Positions 35,486 to 41,075 of a stretch of DNA of 48,354 bases are shown here, piece after piece. The stretch's first letter is position 1; every line of letters starts with the position of its first letter. The notes beneath the pieces were generated by a model. That model saw nothing but the letters and a program-made list of their open reading frames with translations. It ran no database searches and was not told the DNA's origin. The translations under genes were made by a program, and so were the position numbers. This DNA is from Methylotenera sp. GTDB taxonomy: Bacteria; Pseudomonadota; Gammaproteobacteria; Burkholderiales; Methylophilaceae. The DNA lies in the NCBI GenBank assembly GCA_021732365.1, contig JAKFVD010000033.1:1-48354 (forward strand), given 5' to 3'.

Positions 35486-36497
35486 GAATATTCACAGTAT
35501 GGCGTTGCAGTGTTGACCACTTAAAATCGGCCTGCGTTAAGGTGTTAATAATGAGCGCAGCTGGATTTTGTCCTGTTGCTTGCGCCAAACCCACATAACT
35601 GGTGGTTAAACGTGGATTAATTTCTACGACAACGATTGAATTATCAGGCTTTACAATCACATCAATTCCTATATAACCCTCCAAATCCATACTAGTTTCG
35701 GCAATTTTTTGTGCTAATAATTCAAACGAATCCCAATAATGCTGCATGCCATTAATTTGGCTACCTGCATACTTAAAAATATTATTTTCAATATTAATCA
35801 GTTGCTTATTACAGCTCAACAATTGGGCATGGCCTTGATGCATCACACATGAAATACTGGCGGCAACTCCTTCTTGATAAGGCTGAATGACATAACTTGT
35901 GCAATTATTATGCGCAAACCAATCTATTAATGCACGCGCTTGCTCAAAATATAATGTGCTTGAGCAACCTGCGCCGTCCTTAGGCTTTACCACCCACCGA
36001 CCATCAACTCTAGGCCAGTTTTCAATGGTATAGGTTGGAACAGTAGCGATTTTAGCTTGAGTTAACACTAAAAAAGTAGTCATTTTGCAGCTGAAAATTT
36101 CAATTGCTTTTAGGCCACAGCCCAATATCAGCTTGCCATGCAATACTGCTAATTGTGTCAATTTTTTAAGCAAGCCATCGGTTTCAGGTGCAATCAACCA
36201 TACTGCATCTGCTTCTTGGATTTTCTGTTCCCAAATTTGCCAAACGTTATCATCTGTGAGAATTTCGATGCAATCGTGACAAAACTCAGGTTTTGTTAAG
36301 CGCGTATCGACCGTGGTGCTTATGCGATAAGGCAATTGAGCCAAATCGTGCAACAGCGCATCACGCATCAATGCACCTTCGTGCACTAAACTTAAGGGTA
36401 AATCTGCGTGATTCAAATGTGCGTGATTTAAGCCACCTGCTGTGATAAATTCACACACAAATATTTTTTTGTTTGTTATGTCAGGCAATTCGTGCAA
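35478..36497 (-). CDS. ATP-grasp protein, MfnD-like (tyramine/tyrosine-glutamate ligase candidate)
   Basis: A 339-residue ATP-grasp protein. The ATP-binding lysine region is GRWVVKPKDGAGCSST, and the metal-binding end is VVVEINPRLTTSY. The N-terminal KKIFVCEFITAGGL is shared with the MfnD group. MfnD ligates glutamate to tyramine in methanofuran synthesis; the bacterial version probably uses tyrosine. The start is TTG at 36497, with GGGA upstream and a TAA in frame just before; no ATG lies ahead of the conserved strand. The start region overlaps that of the divergent HisA-like gene by 6 bp. Confidence 0.77.
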   Translation of the reverse strand: MHELPDITNKKIFVCEFITAGGLNHAHLNHADLPLSLVHEGALMRDALLHDLAQLPYRISTTVDTRLTKPEFCHDCIEILTDDNVWQIWEQKIQEADAVWLIAPETDGLLKKLTQLAVLHGKLILGCGLKAIEIFSCKMTTFLVLTQAKIATVPTYTIENWPRVDGRWVVKPKDGAGCSSTLYFEQARALIDWFAHNNCTSYVIQPYQEGVAASISCVMHQGHAQLLSCNKQLINIENNIFKYAGSQINGMQHYWDSFELLAQKIAETSMDLEGYIGIDVIVKPDNSIVVVEINPRLTTSYVGLAQATGQNPAALIINTLTQADFKWSTLQRHTVNIHV

Positions 36498-37232
36498 ATT
36501 ATTCCCGTAATCGATTTAATGCAAGGCCATGTGGTGCATGCCAAGCGCGGCATTCGCAGCCAATATCAAGCCATTCAATCAAGCCTATGCAAAGGTAGCG
36601 CACCTTTTACCGTAATTGATGCAATATTAAAATTATACCCATTTCAAACACTATATATTGCAGATTTAGATGCGATTTTAGGGTCTGGTAATCATGCTGA
36701 CTTAACCCTCAAAATCAGTCAAAAATATCCCAATCTTAATATTTGGCTGGATTGCGGAATTCGCCAAATCAACGCGCGCGCTTTGTATCAAGGCAATAAT
36801 AGTCAGCTCAATATTCGCCCTGTGGTTGGTTCTGAGAATATCGCCAACTTGCAAGATTACCGCGCCATTAGTTATGCTTGCGAAAGCCAGCATATATTAT
36901 CGTTGGATTATTCCGCCACCAGCGCGATGGGCATTGCTGAGCTGCATAATAGCGCACGCTTTTGGCCAGATCATACTATTTGCATGACATTAAATGCGGT
37001 CGGCAATACGCAAGGCGTTGATATGGCTAAATTAAATGATTTAATTCAGCTGAATCGTGTCAGAAAAAATCCTTCGCAACTCTATGCTGCTGGCGGCGTG
37101 CGTCATTTGGCTGATATTCAAGCATTAGAAAAAATGGGCATTGCTGGCGTTTTAGTTGCAACGGCATTACATTCCGGCGCATTAAGCCAAGCCGATATTG
37201 AATCCATTCACACAATAAAAAGCCCGAGCTAG
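36492..37232 (+). CDS. HisA/HisF-like TIM-barrel protein of the H4MPT cluster
   Basis: A 246-residue beta/alpha barrel of the His_biosynth family. It has VIDLMQGHVVHA (catalytic-type Asp8), a loop YIADLDAILGSGNH in place of HisA's VDLDGA, and the phosphate-binding LYAAGGVRHLADIQ and GVLVATALHSG. Divergence from true HisA, the isolated position and the methanofuran neighbours place it with the hisA/hisF-related proteins found next to H4MPT genes in methanogens and methylotrophs. Its reaction is unknown. The GTG start at 36492 is required to keep the first strand. Its stop codon lies inside the following terminator. Confidence 0.78.
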   Translation: MQIIPVIDLMQGHVVHAKRGIRSQYQAIQSSLCKGSAPFTVIDAILKLYPFQTLYIADLDAILGSGNHADLTLKISQKYPNLNIWLDCGIRQINARALYQGNNSQLNIRPVVGSENIANLQDYRAISYACESQHILSLDYSATSAMGIAELHNSARFWPDHTICMTLNAVGNTQGVDMAKLNDLIQLNRVRKNPSQLYAAGGVRHLADIQALEKMGIAGVLVATALHSGALSQADIESIHTIKSPS

Positions 37233-37244
37233 CTCGGGCTTTTT
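37217..37244. terminator. Perfect bidirectional terminator between HisA-like gene and phi
   Basis: A 28-bp perfect palindrome: AAAAAGCCCGAGCT (37217-37230) followed directly by AGCTCGGGCTTTTT. It has A and T tracts on both sides, so it works for both convergent units. The TAG stop of the HisA-like gene (37230-37232) is at its centre, so the last four sense codons form the stem. It lies 21 bp after the phi stop on the other strand. Confidence 0.92.
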
Positions 37245-37265
37245 ATTAAAACTTACTTAAAACAA

Positions 37266-37802
37266 TTACTCTAAGTTAGCGTGAATTGCGCGCATACCTT
37301 CTTCAGTTAAGCCTTTTGCTGCGATTAAATCAGCAATAGCCGCTTCTAAGAAAATCAATGTTGATAATTCAAATTGTGAACCCATCGGCATCGCTTTAGT
37401 GAGTGGGAAGCTATCATCTTGACCAATTTGAATCACCAAATCGGCCACGTCTGCCATGGCAGAAGATTTCTTCATTGAAATCACCACCAATTTAGCGCCA
37501 ACTGATTTCGCTTTTTTAACGAATGGCAATAATGTTTCTGTACCACCAGAGCCCGAAACCAACACCAATAAATCACCTGCTTTAATGGCTGGCGTGACGA
37601 CTTCGCCAATCATGCTGACGTTATAGCCAGAGTGCACCAAACGCATCGCAAAAAAGCGTGAAACTAATAATGAACGACCTGCACCGCCAATAAATGTGCG
37701 GCCTGCTTGGTCAACCAGTTTCAGTAACTCAGCTGCTTTACTGTTATCAGTTACAGCCAAAATACCTGTTAATTTATCTAAAATTACTTTTTGATGATCC
37801 AT
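37266..37802 (-). CDS. hxlB: 6-phospho-3-hexuloisomerase (PHI)
   Basis: A 178-residue SIS-domain isomerase converting D-arabino-3-hexulose 6-phosphate to fructose 6-phosphate, the second step of the RuMP pathway. GAGRSLLVSRFFAMRLVHSGYNV and VLVSGSGGTETLLPFVKKAKSVGAKLVVIS carry the sugar-phosphate-binding SIS motifs. The C-terminal PMGSQFELSTLIFLEA is typical of PHI. It lies downstream of hps on the same strand but behind a terminator-like hairpin. ATG at 37802 has AAGGA seven bases upstream. Confidence 0.95.
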   Translation of the reverse strand: MDHQKVILDKLTGILAVTDNSKAAELLKLVDQAGRTFIGGAGRSLLVSRFFAMRLVHSGYNVSMIGEVVTPAIKAGDLLVLVSGSGGTETLLPFVKKAKSVGAKLVVISMKKSSAMADVADLVIQIGQDDSFPLTKAMPMGSQFELSTLIFLEAAIADLIAAKGLTEEGMRAIHANLE

Positions 37803-37868
37803 TTTAATATCCTTATTCTCGTTTAAGCGTGGTACCGCTCTACACTGAATACCGCAACGCTATTATAA

Positions 37869-37900
37869 AAAATCCCGACGCATTGCTGGGTCGGGATTTT
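37869..37900 (-). terminator. Terminator between hps and phi
   Basis: On the minus strand an 11-bp perfect stem (37890-37900 with 37869-37879), G/C-rich at its top, closes a 10-nt loop and continues into a T run (total TTTTTT). It lies 64 bp after the hps stop and about 65 bp before phi. It should stop most hps transcripts, so phi needs readthrough or its own start. A TATAAT-like sequence just after the T run could serve the latter. Confidence 0.82.
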
Positions 37901-37963
37901 ATTTTCTTACACTAATTTAAACTCAACTGGGTATTAATTAAAAAGCCCTTATTGAGAATAGAA

Positions 37964-38596
37964 TTAAGCGTGAGCGATTGCAGTGATTTCAGCAGCAGAA
38001 GCAGCAGGATCAGCAGCACCGTAGATAGCAGCACCAGCAACAATGATTGTCGCGCCAGCGTCACGTACTTGTGCAGTTGTTGCAGCTTTAACGCCACCAG
38101 CAACTGAGATTTCAACGCCTAGGTTTAATGCAGCAACCAAAGCTAAGTCAGTGAATGGTGTTTGACCAGCAGCTTGTTGATCTAAACCAGTGTGAACGCC
38201 AATGATGTGTGCGCCAGCAGCAGCAACTTCTTTAGTTTTAGCAGCTTTGTCAGCAACGTTGATCAAGTCAACTTGTGCTTTTTTGCCGTATTTGTTAGCA
38301 ACATCGATTACACCTTTGATCGTACCGATATCAGCACAACCTAGAACTGTACAGATATCTGCACCAGCTTTGTAGAATGGCTCAGCTTCGTAGAAGCCAG
38401 CATCCATTGTTTTTAAGTCAACTAAGATTTTGTTGTTTGGGAATTTAGCGCGTAATGTTTCTAGTAATTTAACACCGTTGTGCTTAATGCATGGTGTACC
38501 GATTTCTAAAATATCTACGTGTGGTGCAACCATTGTTGCTAATGCAACTGTTGCGTCAAAATCTAATGAATCTAATGCCATTTGGGTTAAAGCCAT
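37964..38596 (-). CDS. hxlA: 3-hexulose-6-phosphate synthase (HPS)
   Basis: A 210-residue aldolase of the orotidine-monophosphate-decarboxylase superfamily. It fixes formaldehyde onto ribulose 5-phosphate, the key assimilation step in RuMP methylotrophs. The metal/catalytic strand motif KILVDLKTMDAGFYEAEPF and the phosphate-binding VAGGVKAATTAQVRDAGA and IIVAGAAIYG are present. Codon use is notably uniform (frequent GCA, GGT, ATC), suggesting high expression. The ribosome binding site GGAGAG precedes the ATG. The preceding 318 bp hold a strong promoter and a long structured leader. Confidence 0.96.
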   Translation of the reverse strand: MALTQMALDSLDFDATVALATMVAPHVDILEIGTPCIKHNGVKLLETLRAKFPNNKILVDLKTMDAGFYEAEPFYKAGADICTVLGCADIGTIKGVIDVANKYGKKAQVDLINVADKAAKTKEVAAAGAHIIGVHTGLDQQAAGQTPFTDLALVAALNLGVEISVAGGVKAATTAQVRDAGATIIVAGAAIYGAADPAASAAEITAIAHA

Positions 38597-38700
38597 GGTG
38601 TACTCTCCGATTAAAAATTATTATTAGTAACTAAAATTACTTAAAGTGATTGATTAACAAAAACCAATAATACTAAGAAATTGTTACAAAAATTTACTAC

Positions 38701-38870
38701 TTTATTACAACTAAATTTCTTGCTACTAAATTTTTTGTACCTAAATTTAACTTATTTAGGTGCCCGCGAAACCAATTGCAGCCCAGCGTTTAGTGCATTT
38801 TAAGCTGGACGCATTATATTATGCGCCCTGCCTATTGTTGTCAATGTTAAACCACATTTATTACAACTAA
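38701..38870 (-). repeat. Direct repeats in the hps leader/promoter region
   Basis: CTAAATTT occurs three times at exact 15-bp steps (38711, 38726, 38741). CCTAAAT (38740-38746) and ATTTAGG (38754-38760) form a 7-bp hairpin. A separate 14-bp perfect direct repeat, TTTATTACAACTAA, lies at 38701-38714 and 38857-38870: one copy in the leader, the other 12 bp upstream of the -35 box. These make up most of the structure in the 318-bp gap between hps and tal; no gene is seen there. Confidence 0.7.
38816..38844 (-). promoter_or_regulatory. Strong sigma-70-type promoter for hps
   Basis: Read on the minus strand, a perfect -35 TTGACA (38844-38839) is followed by a 17-bp spacer and a -10-like TAATAT (38821-38816). 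Transcription would start near 38809, giving a 5' leader of about 210 nt before the hps ATG. A later promoter within the leader cannot be excluded. Confidence 0.65.
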
Positions 38871-38915
38871 GTTACAGTTTCATGTCGTAAGCTATAAGAC
38901 TTAACACCAAAAAAG

Positions 38916-39869
38916 TTATAGTTTTGCGCTTAATGCCGCTTCAAGTTTATTTTGATCAGCCACAAAACCACGAATACCTTCTGATAATTTTTCAATTGCC
39001 ATTGCATCTTGGTTTAATTCAAAACGGAACTCTGCTTCAGTCATTTTTGCTGGTGCTGTTTTAGTTGCGCCATTGTCTTTCATTACCTGCACCAAAGTAC
39101 CTTCTGTTGCTGCTAAATCTTGCAATAAGTTTGGTGAAACAGTTAAACGATCGCAACCAGCTAACGCGATTAACTCGCCAGTGTTACGGAATGAAGCGCC
39201 CATTACCACTGTTTTATAGCCATGCTCTTTGTAGTATGCGTAGATAGCACGCACTGAAACCACGCCTGGATCTGTCTCTTGTGTGTATTCTGTTGTTGGG
39301 TTTTTCGCCTTGTACCAATCTAATATACGGCCAACAAATGGTGAAATCAAGAATACGCCAGCTTCAGCACAGGCACGCGCTTGGCCAAAACCGAATAGCA
39401 ATGTTAGGTTACATTGGATGCCTTCTTTTTCAAGAATTTCACCGGCTTTGATACCTTCCCAAGTGGACGCTAATTTAATCAACACGCGGTCTTTGCTAAT
39501 ACCTGACTCTTCGTACAACTTGATTAATTTACGGCCCTTAGCCACCATTGCGTCTAAATCAAACGATAAACGTGCATCCACTTCAGTAGAAATACGACCT
39601 GGCACTTCTTTAGTAATTTCTGCGCCGATTAACACCGCTAATTTATCAGCAGCGCTATCAATTTGTTGGGCTTTTGTACCGCCTTGTGCTTTTGCATAAG
39701 CAATAGCTGTTTCAATTAATGGCGCGTATTGTGGCAATTGGCTTGCTTTTAACACTAATGATGGATTTGTTGTTGCATCTACTGGTTTAACCGTTTTAAT
39801 CGCTTCTACATCGCCTGTATCGGCTACGATAGTGGTCATGCTTTTTAGTTGATCTAATAAATTTGCCAT
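38916..39869 (-). CDS. tal: Transaldolase
   Basis: A 317-residue class I aldolase-fold enzyme transferring the dihydroxyacetone unit between sugar phosphates. Here it serves the rearrangement branch of the RuMP cycle, regenerating ribulose 5-phosphate. The N-terminal [12 protein letters not shown], the Schiff-base lysine in [13 protein letters not shown], and [20 protein letters not shown] followed by [13 protein letters not shown] are diagnostic. It matches the length of E. coli TalB (317). A perfect Shine-Dalgarno AGGAGG (39880-39875) precedes the ATG, consistent with strong translation. It lies upstream of hps on the same strand with a 319-bp gap, so it is probably a separate transcript. 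Confidence 0.96.
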   Translation of the reverse strand: MANLLDQLKSMTTIVADTGDVEAIKTVKPVDATTNPSLVLKASQLPQYAPLIETAIAYAKAQGGTKAQQIDSAADKLAVLIGAEITKEVPGRISTEVDARLSFDLDAMVAKGRKLIKLYEESGISKDRVLIKLASTWEGIKAGEILEKEGIQCNLTLLFGFGQARACAEAGVFLISPFVGRILDWYKAKNPTTEYTQETDPGVVSVRAIYAYYKEHGYKTVVMGASFRNTGELIALAGCDRLTVSPNLLQDLAATEGTLVQVMKDNGATKTAPAKMTEAEFRFELNQDAMAIEKLSEGIRGFVADQNKLEAALSAKL

Positions 39870-39969
39870 TATTTCCTCCTGGTTAGATTACACATTTAAT
39901 TACACATTATTGGTAAAGTTTGCCTGCTACGTTTGATTTATAACGTTCGACTGTAAAATTCAACTCAAC

Positions 39970-39975
39970 ATTATA
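39970..39975 (-). promoter_or_regulatory. Candidate -10 box for tal
   Basis: A perfect TATAAT on the minus strand about 100 bp upstream of the tal ATG. No clear -35 lies at 16-18 bp. A single CTAAATTT (40010-40017), the same 8-mer as in the hps leader repeats, occurs about 35 bp further upstream and may be coincidental in this A/T-rich gap. The rest of the 235-bp gap to the diguanylate cyclase gene shows nothing else. Confidence 0.4.
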
Positions 39976-40104
39976 ACGCAAAATAAATTGAGAATGAGCG
40001 CTGATTCCACTAAATTTCAATACCGACCAATTGTTAAATAATATTAAATGGCTTTGTATTGGCTTGCCCTGTGACTAGAATTTGTTAGTGAACAGGATTC
40101 AAAC

Positions 40105-40995
40105 ATGACTTACTCAGAAGAAGATATTGCTAGCAATTCGATGAATTTATTATCGGCGACCAGTACTTGGATATTGGTCCGCCATCAATGGTTAATGTCT
40201 AAAATGCGCAGTATTTTAACAGGTGAGCTTTGCCCGCCTTTGCAGCATTTATATCAATTTGATGCCATTAAAGTTGACCATTCGAAGCTACCAGACAACT
40301 TGGGTCAAAGCTTCAGCACAATCAAGCAGCGCTTAGAAAGCGTGTGGGCACAAACTGTCAAAATACATCATCCCTCATCGGGCTTGTCTGTATTTGATCA
40401 GCTTAATTTGTTTCAAGTGCAGGCGCATCAATTTATGCATGAATCAAAAGAGTTGAATCAGCAACTGTGGCGCGATTTTACAATGCGCGACCCACTCACA
40501 GGCACACTGACTAGGCTCACATTAAAATCATGCTTATCACAAGAATTGACACGCAGTAAACGCCACCAACAAGATTGTGCGATTGCATTAATCGACCAAG
40601 ACAAATTCAAATATATTAATGATGAATGGGGACATCAAATAGGTGATGAGGTGCTGGTTAAAACTGCTCAGTTAATTCAACAAAATTTGCGCGCTGGTGA
40701 TAAATTGTTCCGTTATGGCGGGGATGAATGGCTTATCTTAATGCCCAATACCAGTCGAAAAAAAGCGAATCTTATTTTAAAAAGAATTCAAAAAGCCACA
40801 GCTGAATATAGCCACCAAGCTAACGCACGCATTCAATTTAATAATACATTTAGCTTTGGTATCGCTGAATGTGCTCAATATGACAATGTGCATAACTGGA
40901 TTGATGCAGCCGACCAACTTTTATACAAAGCAAAAAAACGCGCTTTACCTCAGCCAGAAATCAATGCTATTAAGGATACACGGAAAAGTCGTTGA
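40105..40995 (+). CDS. Diguanylate cyclase with CZB-like N-terminal domain (DgcZ-like)
   Basis: A 296-residue cytoplasmic protein making cyclic di-GMP from two GTP. The GGDEF domain (about 126-285) has the active-site variant GGDEW (205-209), the Mg-binding ALIDQDKFKYINDEWGH and a complete inhibitory I-site RAGD (196-199) five residues before it. The N-terminal 125 residues resemble the zinc-sensing CZB domain of E. coli DgcZ, also 296 residues: HQWL-x-S near 27 and AHQFMH (His 108 and 112) echo DgcZ's His-x3-His pair. The first His register is shifted and C43 is nearer, so zinc binding is a hypothesis. Its last 11 codons come from the palindromic element that follows. Confidence 0.85.
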   Translation: MTYSEEDIASNSMNLLSATSTWILVRHQWLMSKMRSILTGELCPPLQHLYQFDAIKVDHSKLPDNLGQSFSTIKQRLESVWAQTVKIHHPSSGLSVFDQLNLFQVQAHQFMHESKELNQQLWRDFTMRDPLTGTLTRLTLKSCLSQELTRSKRHQQDCAIALIDQDKFKYINDEWGHQIGDEVLVKTAQLIQQNLRAGDKLFRYGGDEWLILMPNTSRKKANLILKRIQKATAEYSHQANARIQFNNTFSFGIAECAQYDNVHNWIDAADQLLYKAKKRALPQPEINAIKDTRKSR

Positions 40996-41075
40996 GCGAG
41001 ATGAAGTACAAGGCGCGCGCAACGCAGTAATTCGCTCGCGCAGACACTTATTCCGCGTATCCTTAAAAGCATTAA
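40961..41075. repeat. Approximately 115-bp palindromic element at a convergent gene junction
   Basis: Terminal arms of 25 bp (40961-40985 and 41051-41075) are inverted repeats with three mismatches. Inside, GTC..GAGCGA and TCGCTC..GAC pair again with a small bulge, leaving a G/C-rich loop (GATGAAGTACAAGGCGCGCG and following). It is far more G/C rich than its surroundings. It supplies the last codons and stop of the diguanylate cyclase gene and reaches the stop codon of the convergent kinase gene. It looks like a MITE/REP-type dispersed repeat or a bidirectional terminator. Confidence 0.65.

Noticed and set aside
37912..38115. Leucine-rich 67-residue minus-strand frame at the 3' end of hps
   Set aside because: It lies almost wholly inside hps in another frame; the leucine run is a shadow of Ala-rich hps codons.
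37266..38596. Fused hps-phi enzyme
   Set aside because: The two are separate reading frames with their own stop and start codons, 161 bp apart with a terminator between.
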